DNA of 64,000 nt from Lautropia sp. (GCA_030527825.1 JAUNAC010000002.1:532444-596443), one strand, 5' to 3'; counted from the first letter of the stretch, positions 54,584 to 64,000 are shown. Notes: generated from the letters alone by a model not told the origin. Numbers and translations are program-made.

Positions 54584-56401
54584 ATGGCCGCACTGGCCGA
54601 CGATTGGCTCCGCACCCCCACTTGTTTTGAATACTCGTTGTCTGTGACGTACTCCGCATACATTGATTTTGCCGACCCGGATGGTGTGGCTCCCCGTTTG
54701 CGTCATGCCTTTGGCGCAGCACGTTCACACCTGATTGCCTGGCGTCATCAGGATGTTCGGGCAATACTGGACACTGTTCAGGAGCAGGCTGAGTCCGGGC
54801 GCTGGTGCCTGGGCTATGTTCGCTATGAAGCGGCGCCGGCGTTTGACCCGGCATTTCTCACACAGGATGCCGACGGGCCACTCGTCTGGTTTGCTGTCTA
54901 TGATGAGGCGCATCCGTGGCCGGCGGCCGTGGCGGAGGCTCCCTCATCGTCACCCTGGCAGATGATCTGGGATGAAGGACTGTCCCGCGCGGGCTTTGAC
55001 CGGGCCTGTGAGCGGGTATCGCGGGCTATTGCTGCGGGAGATCTGTATCAGATCAATTTCACGGCCCCACTCAGGGGGCGCTGGCGAGGTCTGGCAGCAC
55101 CTGAGGCACTCTTTGCTGCGCTGCAGCGTGCCCAGCCAGGGGGTTATACGCTCTATCTCGATACCGGGCCGGAGAAAATCCTCTCGGTATCACCAGAACT
55201 CTTTTTTGACTGGCATGCTCCCAGGCTTCTCACTCGTCCCATGAAGGGAACAGCCGCCCGGGGTGCTACGCTGGCTGAGGATGAAGCCCACCGAGTCGCG
55301 CTGGCGTCGTCCCCCAAGGAACGGGCGGAAAATCTCATGATCGTGGATCTGCTGCGCAACGATTTATCGCGTCTTGCCGAACCATTTTCGGTGCAGGTGC
55401 CGCATTTGTTCCAGACGCAGCGGCTGGCTACGGTCTGGCAGATGACGTCCGACATCCAGGCACGTACGCGTCAAGGATGTACGCTATACGATGTTTTTTC
55501 CGCGCTCTTCCCTTGCGGATCGGTCACAGGCGCGCCAAAGGTCAGTGCCATGCGCATGATCCGTGCACTGGAAGCTCATCCCAGAGGCATTTATTGTGGG
55601 GCATTGGGTGTGGTGCAGCCCGGTGGGCGGGCTACCTTCAACGTACCAATACGGACAGTGGTCCTGGGGGATCGACAGGCATGTTGCGGCATCGGCAGTG
55701 GCTTGGTGGCGGATTCCGTCCCTGATGCCGAATGGAATGAATGGCGCAACAAGCGGACATTTCTGGAACGCGCCTGTCAGCCCTTCGATCTGTTGGAAAC
55801 ATTTGGGCTGTATGATGGGCAGTCCCCTTTGCTGCCGAATCATCTGCGCAGATTGGGTGCCGCCGCCGAGCATTTCGCCTATCCTTTTGATCTCCCAAAA
55901 ATCAGGTCATGTCTTGCCCGGCTGTTTGAGCAGCATCCCTGGGGTCAATGGCGGATACGTCTGAGTCTGAACGCGTACGGTCAGCCTCATGCCAGTGCCC
56001 TGCCCCTGCAGACCGAACAATCCGTCGGCCCTGTAGCGCTGAAGCTGGCTGATGAGGCTTTTGCCGCGGCTGCCAGTGAGTTTGTTCGTTTCAAAACCAC
56101 CCGGCGTGAACATTACGCTTCCTTTGCTCCGGCTGCAGGCGTGTTTGACACACTGCTTTGGAATGCTGCTGGCGAAGTGACGGAGGGGACCCGGTGCAAT
56201 GTAGCCTTCAGGCGCCACGGTCAGTGGTGGACGCCACCGTTGCGATGCGGCCTGCTGCCAGGCATCGGGCGTGAGCACTGGCTGCAAAATGGCCGCATCA
56301 GGGAGGCTGTTCTACACGTCAAGGATCTTTCGGATGTTGAAGATTTTGCCGTGTTCAACAGCCTGCGGGGTTGGCTGCCAGCAAGGCTGTTGAGCCACTG
56401 A
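54584..56401 (+). CDS. pabB: Aminodeoxychorismate synthase I fused to an ADC-lyase-like domain
   Basis: A 605-residue fusion. Residues about 20-370 are the chorismate-utilising PabB domain: GDLYQINFTAPL, SVSPELFFDW, RPMKGTAARG, DLLRNDLSRL, PCGSVTGAPK and GIYCGALGVV. The C-terminal 230 residues resemble PabC/branched-chain-aminotransferase class IV (LETFGLYDG, then GVFDTLLWNAAGEVTEGTRCNVAF). It would make p-aminobenzoate precursor from chorismate with a PabA glutaminase encoded elsewhere. Start 54584 is the first ATG past the tRNA; start codons nearer the conserved VTYSAYIDF are possible. Family phrases MKGT and the lyase tail are clear. Confidence 0.9.
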   Translation: MAALADDWLRTPTCFEYSLSVTYSAYIDFADPDGVAPRLRHAFGAARSHLIAWRHQDVRAILDTVQEQAESGRWCLGYVRYEAAPAFDPAFLTQDADGPLVWFAVYDEAHPWPAAVAEAPSSSPWQMIWDEGLSRAGFDRACERVSRAIAAGDLYQINFTAPLRGRWRGLAAPEALFAALQRAQPGGYTLYLDTGPEKILSVSPELFFDWHAPRLLTRPMKGTAARGATLAEDEAHRVALASSPKERAENLMIVDLLRNDLSRLAEPFSVQVPHLFQTQRLATVWQMTSDIQARTRQGCTLYDVFSALFPCGSVTGAPKVSAMRMIRALEAHPRGIYCGALGVVQPGGRATFNVPIRTVVLGDRQACCGIGSGLVADSVPDAEWNEWRNKRTFLERACQPFDLLETFGLYDGQSPLLPNHLRRLGAAAEHFAYPFDLPKIRSCLARLFEQHPWGQWRIRLSLNAYGQPHASALPLQTEQSVGPVALKLADEAFAAAASEFVRFKTTRREHYASFAPAAGVFDTLLWNAAGEVTEGTRCNVAFRRHGQWWTPPLRCGLLPGIGREHWLQNGRIREAVLHVKDLSDVEDFAVFNSLRGWLPARLLSH

Positions 56402-56423
56402 TGTGGCCGTCTTGATTCCCCTG

Positions 56424-58536
56424 TCAGTACAGGTAAGTTGCCGTCAATCCAATTGTTCTGCCCGTTGCCACTTGAGCCAGATTACCGGTTGTTCCATAAG
56501 AGAAAGCATAAGTACGGTAATCCTTGTCAGTCAGGTTCTGGGCGTAGAGCATCAATTCCAGGTTGGTGGTCGGACTCCAGGACAGTCCCGCATCTACCAC
56601 CGTATAGGCATTCTGGCGCAGGGTGTTGGCACTGTCGAAGTAATGTGCTCCGGTACGACGCACTGAGAGTTGTGGTCGCATGACCGTATTCGCCACGCGC
56701 AGATTCCCTTTGGCAGCCAGGGTCAGGCCATGGCGAGGCGCCATGGGCACATCATTGTTCGTACATCCGGTGCAGGCGCGGGAATTCTCGAAGCGGCGGA
56801 ATGTCGCTTCATTTACGAAGCCGCCGGCACTGAGCGTCCACTGCCGGCTGACATCCCACTCGGTATTGAACTCCATGCCTATGGAACGGCTGTTCCCTAT
56901 GTTTCTCAGCGTCTGGTTGCCCACATCTCCGTCGCCATAGAGCTGTACATCCTTGTTGTCCACCCGGTAGAGGGCAACGCTGGCATGCAAATCACGGCCT
57001 GAGTAGCGCACACCTGTCTCGTAGCTGATTGATCGTTCGCGGCCATAGCCCTTGCTCTCGTCCACACTGCTAGGTGCCAGGTTGTAGCCCAAAGGCTTGT
57101 ATCCCTGCGCCACGTTGATATAGCCACGCCATTGTTGCGTGAACTGATACCCTGCGGCACCGTGCCCCAGCCAGGTGTTTTGGCGCAATGCCGCCTGACC
57201 CTGGAAGCCATTGCCCAGCTGTTCACCATTGAATCGGGTTCTGGCGTCGTCCCTGGTGAAGCGCAGTCCGGTGGTGATATCCGCCCTGGCGCTCAGATGC
57301 CAGGTTACATCCCCATAAGCCGCCAGGGACTCGATACGGTTGGTCGATGTGGAGTCAATGACACGATAAAGACTGGGTACCACCATGTCGAATTGATAGC
57401 CCCGTGACATATCCACGGCCTGGCGGTACAGGCCGAACACGGCATCCCAGCTTTGTGAGGCGGCACCACCAGCCTGCCCGGGCCGGGTTGACAGACGCAC
57501 TTCCTGGGTATTTTGCTTCCAGTGCTCGGAGAACTGAGGGAAATAAACGTCGATCGGCCAGCGGCGCGCGGTATGGGCGTGCTGGCTGCCGGCAATCACA
57601 TTCAGGCGCCATGGGCCGAAGTCGTATTGTCCATTGGCAGCGAAATTGTTGGCACAGCGCTTCTGATAGTAATTCCGGTAGCTCGCTGGCAGGTTGGGTG
57701 ACACATAAGCCCTGTGGGACTTATAGTCATCAAACAGCGTATAGACTTCCTGATCGCCCGTTGCGCAATCACGCCCTCCACTCAGTCCCACTTCCCACGG
57801 GCTACCGTCCGGTGCCAGACGCACCTTCATGTTGCCAGCCCTGGAACGCACGCCACCCAGCGTGTCACTGCCGATGACATCGCTACGGATATCGCCATTG
57901 ACATCATTGCCTGATAACGAAACCGAGCCATACAGCAGATCCTTGATCAGTGGGCCGGAACCCTCGGCCTGCACTTGATAGCCCTTGCGGCTTGATATGC
58001 CGGCACGGGTCTCGAACTGCGCTATGTTGTTTGGCTTGCGGAAAACGATGTTGAGTACACCACCCTGGGCGCTCTTGCCATACAGTGTACCCTGCGGACC
58101 TTTGAGGAGTTCCACTTGTTCCAACCCCGAGCAGGGACTGAGCTGCAAAGGTCGATAGTTGCGGTACACCGTCTACATAGACTGTCAATGCGGGGTTGTA
58201 GAAGTCCTGAGCAGATGTCACGCCGCGCAGTGTGATGATGGGAAACAGAAATGTCGCGCTATGAGACATGTAAAGATCTGGAAAGACCCGATCCAGATCC
58301 AGGCTTGAATTGACCTGCGCATCATCCAGGGTCAATCGGTGGGCCACATTGGCTGCGCCATTGATCTGTTCCAGGGTTTCATCACGTTTGCTGGCGGAGA
58401 CCACCACCGGGGCAAGTGACTAAATATTCAGTCTCGTATCTGGTGCAACATCTTGTGTGCGTGCAGTTGCCACGCCGGACAGAGAATGGAGGGAAATCAG
58501 CGTCAGGCTGAGCAGACGCAGTTTGGAAGGCGGCAT
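56424..58536 (-). pseudogene. fyuA: FyuA-like yersiniabactin TonB-dependent receptor, disrupted
   Basis: The coding sequence starts at ATG 58536 after a CAGGAG site and encodes a signal peptide. It meets an in-frame TAG at 58420-58422 just before VVVSASKRDE. It continues in frame to about 58128 (TLRGVTSAQDFYNPALTVYVDGVPQL), where one extra base around 58121-58129 shifts it into VELLKGPQGTLYGKSAQGG and the rest of a 22-strand barrel ending TATYLY. The protein reads very like FyuA of Yersinia, the ferric-yersiniabactin/pesticin receptor. As sequenced it cannot give a full-length protein. The start lies 3 bp after ybtQ on the same strand. Confidence 0.88.
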
Positions 58537-58539
58537 GCT

Positions 58540-60363
58540 TCAATCTCCTGATGAACCCATATCGGGTTGTGTGTTGCGGTTGATATGCCAACGCTTGACA
58601 CGTTGTTGGGCTTTCCACATGCTGGCATAGCGTCCCAGCTTGCTCAGCAGATCGTCATGCCGACCGGATTCGGCAACCTGTCCATCCCCGATCACCAGAA
58701 TTTGATCGGCACCGGCAATGCTGGACAGGCGGTGGGCAATCACAATCACCGTACGCTCATGTACCAGCGCATCAATGGCGAGCTGAACCGCTACTTCGCT
58801 CTCGGTATCCAGCGCAGCGGTTGGTTCGTCGAGGATGATGATGGGCGAATTTTTGAGTATGGCGCGCGCGATGCTGATGCGCTGACGCTCACCGCCCGAG
58901 AGCCGCCCGCCAATGTCGCCCACGCGCGTGGCGTAGCCCTCGGGCAGGCGCGTGACGAAGTCATGACAATGGGCTGCACGTGCAGCGGCTTCGACCTCTG
59001 CATCGCTGGCATCGGGCCGGGCCATGCGGATGTTGGCCAGTATGGTGTCGTCGAACAGGTATACGTCCTGGAACACCACGGAAATCAGTGCATTGAGCTT
59101 TTCCGGTGCGATCGCGCGAATATCGACGCCACCGATGGTAATGCTCCCGGACTGCGGATCGGCATGGCGCATCAGCAGACGCGTCACCGTGGTTTTGCCA
59201 CTTCCCGAAGGGCCCACCAGGGCCGTCAGGCTGCGGGCTGGCAGATATGCATCCAGATTGCGCAAGGTAGGTTCCTTCGCACTCGCATAACGAAAACACA
59301 CCCCATGGAAGGCGACGTCAAAGGCGTCTGGCATGCGTTCCGGCGACAGTTGCGGCAAGGGGCTGATCGACAGCAAGGCATTGATCTTGCCCAGTGCGGC
59401 CTCGATCATGTCGATCATCTTGGTGTACAGCACAAAGTTCGCCAGCTGCTCGGCAAAACGGACCACGATCACCATCAAGGCGGTCAGAATGGCAATGTCC
59501 AGGGAGCCGTGTACCACCAGAAAGGTGCCGGCGAACACCACCAGCAGGATCCCCACCTCCATGACAGTGGCCAGGATCAGGTTGGGCTTGGCCCCTTTTT
59601 TCTGGCCGATGGTCTGGATCATTTCCAGGTGCTTGAAACTGGCCTGCAAGGCCGCAGCGTGTTCACCCACACAACATGCCGAGCGAAGTACCGGCAGTCC
59701 CTGGGTGTATTCCAGAATATCGCTGCTGGTGCGTTCATTGGCATCGGCCAGCATGCGCATGCCACGACCAAAGGCGGGGCGCCGCCAGCGGTATAGCGGA
59801 ATCAGCAGCGGAAACACCAGCAGCAGAATCAGCCCCATGCGCCAGTCGAACCACAGGGCCGCCATCGCCACCACCACCGGCGTAATCAAGGCGTTTGCCA
59901 TCATATTGGCAATGGTCAGGACATAGCTCAGGGTTTCGTCCACATTGCCCAGCAACGTGGCATTTACCGCGCCAGTGCGCTTGTCCTGCAAGATTTCCAG
60001 CGGGATCCGTCGTAATTGCTCGCCCAGTTCGGTGCGCAGGTCATGGGTGTTATGTACCATGTCGCCCCGGTAGTCGAATCCCTGCGCCCACCATCTGACC
60101 GCTGTGCTCGCCAGCATCAGCGCCGTCATCGCCAGCAGCCATGGCCAGGCAGCAGCCCAGTTCGCGAGCGGAATCAGCACCTGGAACACAGGCATCAGGC
60201 ATGCCAATGCCAATCCCTGCAGAACAGCCGCCAGGCCCAGCCCGAGCAGGCTGGCGCGCAATTGGGGCGCGCGGCTGCGGGCACTGCTCATCAATTGTTT
60301 CCAGGTCTCGCGCAGCGGCGTGACCTGAGGTGCGGATTTCGATTCAGTCTGGTGGAGACTCAT
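58540..60363 (-). CDS. ybtQ: YbtQ-like ABC exporter-fold siderophore importer subunit
   Basis: A 607-residue protein with an N-terminal six-helix membrane domain and a C-terminal ATPase. Walker A GPSGSGKTTVTRLL, signature LSGGERQRISIARAI, and Walker B IIILDEPTAALDTE are intact. It has the fused membrane-ATPase layout of YbtP/YbtQ, which use an exporter fold to import iron-yersiniabactin across the inner membrane. It overlaps the end of ybtP by 4 nt and is followed at once by the FyuA-like receptor. General multidrug ABC exporters share the layout; the neighbours point to YbtQ. Confidence 0.82.
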   Translation of the reverse strand: MSLHQTESKSAPQVTPLRETWKQLMSSARSRAPQLRASLLGLGLAAVLQGLALACLMPVFQVLIPLANWAAAWPWLLAMTALMLASTAVRWWAQGFDYRGDMVHNTHDLRTELGEQLRRIPLEILQDKRTGAVNATLLGNVDETLSYVLTIANMMANALITPVVVAMAALWFDWRMGLILLLVFPLLIPLYRWRRPAFGRGMRMLADANERTSSDILEYTQGLPVLRSACCVGEHAAALQASFKHLEMIQTIGQKKGAKPNLILATVMEVGILLVVFAGTFLVVHGSLDIAILTALMVIVVRFAEQLANFVLYTKMIDMIEAALGKINALLSISPLPQLSPERMPDAFDVAFHGVCFRYASAKEPTLRNLDAYLPARSLTALVGPSGSGKTTVTRLLMRHADPQSGSITIGGVDIRAIAPEKLNALISVVFQDVYLFDDTILANIRMARPDASDAEVEAAARAAHCHDFVTRLPEGYATRVGDIGGRLSGGERQRISIARAILKNSPIIILDEPTAALDTESEVAVQLAIDALVHERTVIVIAHRLSSIAGADQILVIGDGQVAESGRHDDLLSKLGRYASMWKAQQRVKRWHINRNTQPDMGSSGD

Positions 60364-62116
60364 GCCTGCGCTCCTGTCAGCGACCAGTGCTGCGCCGTTT
60401 CATAGCTGTGCCATAGCCGTGCGTATACCCCGTTTTGTGCGACCAGTGCATCGTGCTGGCCTTTCTCGGTCAGGCGCCCCTGGTCAAACACCAGAATCTG
60501 ATCGGCATCACGGATCGTCGACAGGCGGTGCGCCACCATCAGCACCGTCTTTCCGCGTATCAGATTCGACAGTGCAGCCACCAGTGCAGCTTCGTTTTCC
60601 GGATCGGCAAAGGCAGTCGCTTCGTCCAGCACCAGAATGGGCCGATTCTGCAAAATGGCCCGGGCAATGCTGATGCGTTGGCGTTGTCCGCCGGAGAGGA
60701 ATACGCCCCGCTCGCCCGCTGGCGTGTCATAGCCTTGTGGCAATGCCATGATGAATTCATGGGCCTGGGCGGCCTTGGCGGCGGCGATCACCTCATCCAT
60801 GGTGGCTTCGCCCAGTCCCAGACGGATATTGTTGGCGATCGTGTCGGCAAACAGAAAGGTATCCTGGAACACGAAAGCCACCTGCTGCATCAGAACCTCA
60901 GGCAGCATTTCGCGTACATCCACGCCACCTATCCGGACACAGCCACCACTCACATCCCAGAAGCGTGGAATCAACCGCGCCACGGTCGTCTTGCCTGCAC
61001 CCGAAGGGCCGACCAGCGCAGTGACACTGCCTTGCGCCACTTCAAAGCTCACGTCCTGCAACACCCGCTCACCATCGGCTGTGTAGCGAAAGTCCACATG
61101 CTCAAAGCGCACGTTGGCATCCTGCGGCGTCTTGGCTTGTGCGATATCCACTACCGGAAGTTCTGGTTCGGCCATCACTTCATGGATGCGGTGGATGCTC
61201 ATCTGCGTTTTGGAAATCAGGTGCTTGAGTGACACCAGTGGCAGCAGCGATTCGGCCATGCCCGTACCCACCAGCAGCACTGCCAACCAGGTCGAAGCCG
61301 CCAACACGTCACGGCTGATCAGCCAGCCGCCCAGCCAGACCAGCACCGCCAGCGTGGGCAGCGGATTGAGGATGGCCATCGACAGGCGCGATGACACACC
61401 GGCCATCCGGTACCACTGCAACACCACCTCGACGAAGGCATTGAGTGCCTGCTGGTAACGCTGGAATGTGGTTGTGCCGGTGTCGAAGGTACGCACCACC
61501 GGCATGGCCTGCACATACTCCACCACAGCCTTGCTGACGTTCTCGCCGGCGGCGTTGTAACGTTGCATCATCTCGCCGCTGCCGCGCATGGCCAGTGACA
61601 CCGTCACCGTGCCGACAGCCAGTACCGCCGTAGCCGCCAGTCCAGCCACCACAGCAGCGCGAAGGTCAACACCGGGGATACATAGGCCCGTGCATACAAA
61701 GGCGTGCTGTCGGCCACGAATACATGCAGCGCCTTGACGTCATCCATCATCACCTTGGTCAAGGCACCGGCGCCGGTCTGCTGCACATAGCCTAATGGCG
61801 CCCGTGCCAGGTGTTTGGAAAGATCGGTGCGCAAACGGGTTTCCAGCTGGAACGCGGCGAGATGAGAACAGTTGAATGCGCTCAGGCGCAGCACGTAAGC
61901 CAGTACCGTCAGCAGGATGGCCAGCAACAGGATTGTCCACGGCCACTGGTCGGGCACGGTCAGCAAGGCATGCACCTCCCGCGCCAGGGCGCACAGGCTT
62001 CCCATGGAACAGGCAGCGGCCAGAGCCGCCAGCGCCATGGCCAGGCGAATCCGGCCCTGTACGGGCCGCATGATGGACCAGACACCTGGAACTGTCTGCG
62101 ATTTGTCATCGTGCAT
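60360..62116 (-). pseudogene. ybtP: YbtP-like ABC importer subunit with frameshift
   Basis: Two frames together give about 585 residues. The first (62116 to about 61632) covers the membrane start and reads through LTFALLWWLDWRL. The second (from 61631) continues TAVLAVGTVTVSLAMRGSGEMM with the rest of the membrane domain and the ATPase (GPSGAGKTTVARLI, LSGGQRQRISIARAI, ILVLDEATAFADPE). One base appears missing between 61632 and 61631; as read, the first frame ends at 61604. The product pairs with YbtQ as the other half of the heterodimer. The stop overlaps the ybtQ ATG as ATGA. Frameshift or sequencing error. Confidence 0.83.
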
Positions 62117-62146
62117 GCCATAGTCCCCTTCACCATATTGTTCTAG

Positions 62147-62175
62147 CTAGTCATAACTAGGAGTATTCTTACTCC
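62147..62175. promoter_or_regulatory. Tandem inverted repeats in the ybtP/ybtA-like divergent region
   Basis: Two adjacent inverted repeats lie between the divergent genes: CTAGT-CATA-ACTAG (62147-62160) and GGAGTA-TTCT-TACTCC (62160-62175), both with 4-bp spacers and sharing one base. They are candidate operator sites for the AraC-type regulator or an iron regulator. The remainder of 62117-62248 is AT-rich and shows no gene. Confidence 0.4.
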
Positions 62176-62248
62176 AAGAGAAAACCATGCTTGCGGTTTA
62201 CGGAAAAAAACTTGATGTTTTCAGAAAATTTTTGCGGTGGGAAATGCA

Positions 62249-63217
62249 ATGACAGCACCCGATCAACCAGTCCTTAATCCAGGCAAACTGTCTGTAGACG
62301 GGTTAGGTTGCATACACGCCGATTGGCGACATGCGGTGCACGTATATCAGCCCTGTGAAGGGCTGTGCGTCAATTGCATCAGTGGTCGCCCAGGCAGCAA
62401 ATGGGCATTTCAGGCAGAAGGGCCAGCGGCCTTCAGCGTGAACATTTTGCTAGAAGGACGCATGCAGACCGCTTTTGACGATGGAGCCGTGTTCGATGTC
62501 AAAGCAGGATCAACCATCATGATGATGAGCGGCTCGCACGCCAGGGGCTGGAATGTGTTCGATGGGCAGACTGAAGAGGCATTTCGCATGGTCAGCGTTT
62601 ATATGCCTCAAACTGCTATCGCTGGTTTGACCGGATTGCACATGGATGATGTGCGTACATACGTTTGTACCGAGACCGGCGATCAATCACACACTGATGC
62701 CTTCCTGGGTGTCGTACCAGTTTCCAGCGGACTGCGGCGCATTGCGTGTGATTTGCTGGGTGCCGAGAGCATTTACCCTGAGCCCGATATCTCCTGCGAC
62801 CTGTATCTGCGTGCCAAGGCGTTTGAGGCCATCGCCTGCTTCTTGCGAGACAGTTTTTCTGCTCCGCAGCCTGTATTGCCGGTGCCAGCCGACAGACCGC
62901 GCTTGATTGATGCCCGTGCACTCCTGGCGGAAAGCTACGATCAGGACTGGACGGTGCCAACGCTGGCCCGCGCTGTTGGACTCAACGAAAAGCGTTTGCA
63001 ATCGGGATTTCGTGCATTGTACGGCTGCTCGGTTCATGTCTTCCTGACTCGCATCCGGCTCGACGCCGCCATCACGTTGCTGCAACGCGGCACCAGCGTC
63101 ACCGAAACTGCCATCAGCTGCGGTTTTGCCAGCCTCAGCCACTTCAGCCGGATGTTTCGCCGCTATAGCGGCGTGTCTCCCCGGAAGTATGCGATGGGCA
63201 CTGTCGACAGAAAATAA
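62249..63217 (+). CDS. ybtA: YbtA-like AraC-family regulator
   Basis: A 322-residue AraC/XylS-type regulator. The C-terminal double helix-turn-helix is clear: VPTLARAVGLNEKRLQSGFRALYG and TSVTETAISCGFASLSHFSRMFRRYSGVSPRKY. The N-terminal effector region includes SVNILLEGRMQTAFDDGA. ATG 62249 follows a GGTGGGA site with 6-nt spacing; a GTG at 62237 is upstream in frame. YbtA in Yersinia activates the ybtPQ and fyuA operons when iron-yersiniabactin is present and is encoded divergently from ybtP, exactly the arrangement here. The general AraC family is sure; the YbtA assignment rests on neighbours and layout. Confidence 0.82.
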   Translation: MTAPDQPVLNPGKLSVDGLGCIHADWRHAVHVYQPCEGLCVNCISGRPGSKWAFQAEGPAAFSVNILLEGRMQTAFDDGAVFDVKAGSTIMMMSGSHARGWNVFDGQTEEAFRMVSVYMPQTAIAGLTGLHMDDVRTYVCTETGDQSHTDAFLGVVPVSSGLRRIACDLLGAESIYPEPDISCDLYLRAKAFEAIACFLRDSFSAPQPVLPVPADRPRLIDARALLAESYDQDWTVPTLARAVGLNEKRLQSGFRALYGCSVHVFLTRIRLDAAITLLQRGTSVTETAISCGFASLSHFSRMFRRYSGVSPRKYAMGTVDRK

Positions 63218-63549
63218 TGAACATCGACAGGCAGATTTTGGGCGATTTTATTGGCTATAGAATTAAACGTTCAGATAGGACATAAAGAACTGTATTACAA
63301 ACAGAGTTTCTATAACCTGTTAATTAAGGTCTATACGGTTCTCTGCGCGCTTCTGTCAAGTAGCGCGTTCACTGATCATGAGCAGTTTCTGCATCCGATG
63401 TGATACTTCGGTCATGCCGCTGTGTGGCCGCAGACGGAGGAACTCCTGGTGCCAACTGAGTCGTGTTCCGGATAGTACTGGCCGGCAATGACAGCAAGCT
63501 GCCTGTTGGCAGCGCTGGATGCCGCTGAATGTGGCGAACACAATGCATG
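63218..63549. other. Non-coding interval after ybtA
   Basis: No supported gene in these 332 bp. The first 130 bases are AT-rich and the rest GC-richer. Short open frames here have no family resemblance. Confidence 0.6.
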
Positions 63550-63575
63550 AAAACAGGGACGATTGGCCCTGTTTT
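63550..63575 (-). terminator. Intrinsic terminator of tRNA-Gly
   Basis: AAAACAGGG and CCCTGTTTT pair perfectly over 9 bp with an 8-nt loop. The T-rich arm follows the stem on either strand, so it can end transcripts in both directions. It lies 44 bp beyond the 3' end of the minus-strand tRNA-Gly. Confidence 0.75.
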
Positions 63576-63619
63576 CAATGGCCCCCAGACTGAGGTGATG
63601 GTCTGCGGAGCGGATGATC

Positions 63620-63695
63620 TGGAGCGGGAAACGAGTCTCGAACTCGCGACCTCAACCTTGGCAAGGTTGCGCTCTACCAACTGAGCTATTCCCGC
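63620..63695 (-). tRNA. tRNA-Gly(GCC)
   Basis: A 76-nt tRNA with encoded CCA. Acceptor GCGGGAA pairs with TTCCCGC, the D arm is GCTCAGTTGGTAGAGC, the anticodon stem-loop AACCTTGCCAAGGTT has anticodon GCC, and the T arm is GCGAG-TTCGAGA-CTCGT. All stems are intact. It lies 402 bp beyond the YbtA-like gene and is read on the opposite strand. Confidence 0.95.
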
Positions 63696-64000
63696 ATTGG
63701 TAAGGAGAGGATTATAAGAATATTTGGAGCTGCTGCAAATATCAAATGTTAATCAATGTGTCTTCAAGGTTGCTGCTGCGCTCTTGGGTCCCCTGCCCTG
63801 CTGCGTTGAGAATGGATTCCGCTCAACGGGCAGCAGCGCAGTCGCCTGCTCGTCGGCCGTGGTATCGGTTGGCGAGCCACCCCTGGACGGCATGGAAGGC
63901 GTATGGGCAATTGGAGTCAAGGTCGGTTATGTTTGTGATGTGTGTTTCCTATATTATGGATCTCGAACTCGCTGCGGAGGCAAGGGACGCTGGGCCTTTA
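63696..64000. other. Unassigned right-end interval
   Basis: No confident gene. The first 60 bp are AT-rich and should hold the tRNA-Gly promoter. A 46-codon minus-strand frame (63753-63893) and an ATG at 63956 opening rightward off the window edge both exist but lack ribosome sites and recognisable sequence. Confidence 0.5.

Noticed and set aside
58567-59796. 409-codon plus-strand frame opposite ybtQ
   Set aside because: The minus strand encodes clear ABC transporter motifs; the plus frame has no family features.
63753-63893. 46-codon minus-strand open frame near the right edge
   Set aside because: No ribosome site, no family resemblance, and the length is expected by chance.
1-64000. CRISPR arrays, insertion sequences, prophage or integrase genes
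   Set aside because: No regularly spaced repeats, transposase, terminal inverted repeats or integrase sequence were seen anywhere in the window.

Overview
This window looks like a chromosomal segment of a betaproteobacterium, most likely order Burkholderiales and probably near the Alcaligenaceae. The evidence is moderate to high GC, an intact recC-recB-recD cluster, the order yciB-bolA-parvulin, a DUF1631 protein, and a standalone MnmD methyltransferase. I saw no plasmid, phage, insertion-sequence or CRISPR signature. Most of the window is dense housekeeping sequence with 4-base or 1-base overlaps between co-oriented genes.

Layout. The first 0.75 kb is the Arg/Gly-rich tail of a truncated protein, followed by an alpha/beta hydrolase and recC-recB-recD (1.6-11.9 kb). 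Next come a three-gene membrane-glycan cassette (DMT-type small membrane protein, GT2, DUF2304), mnmD on the minus strand, and pqiA-pqiB-pqiC-tadA. Then sstT (broken by a frameshift) and a minus-strand group ppi-bolA-yciB. An acyl-CoA dehydrogenase and ygfZ precede the tight operon mltG-tmk-holB-pilZ-tatD (25.9-30.0 kb). After an unrecognised lipoprotein-like gene come an MFS exporter, a Fur/Zur-family regulator, a polar amino-acid ABC transporter, sodC, a DUF1631 protein, gor, upp, an MnmC-oxidase-like gene, purL, gdhA, yceH, nnr, an NTF2-like protein, a YbbA-like ATPase and a TesA-like esterase. The right end holds a tRNA-Leu gene, a pabB-pabC fusion, a yersiniabactin-type siderophore uptake locus and tRNA-Gly.

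The most striking element is at 54163-54468 (minus). It is a tRNA-Leu(UAA) gene split in its anticodon loop by a 221-nt intron with the core motifs of a group I (IC3-like) ribozyme. The exons join to a perfect 85-nt tRNA. The intron sits between U34 and A35, the site used by cyanobacterial and plastid tRNA-Leu introns, but its core reads much more like the tRNA-Ile intron of the betaproteobacterium Azoarcus as I remember it.

Other points. MnmC function appears split between an N-terminal-type methyltransferase at 13.6 kb and a C-terminal-type FAD oxidase at 42.3 kb. RecD carries an N-terminal extension with a consensus beta-clamp-binding pentapeptide. The fyuA/ybtP/ybtQ/ybtA-like locus has the receptor and transporter but no biosynthetic genes within the window. 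Its receptor has an in-frame stop and a frameshift, and ybtP has a frameshift, so the system is either decaying or affected by sequencing errors.
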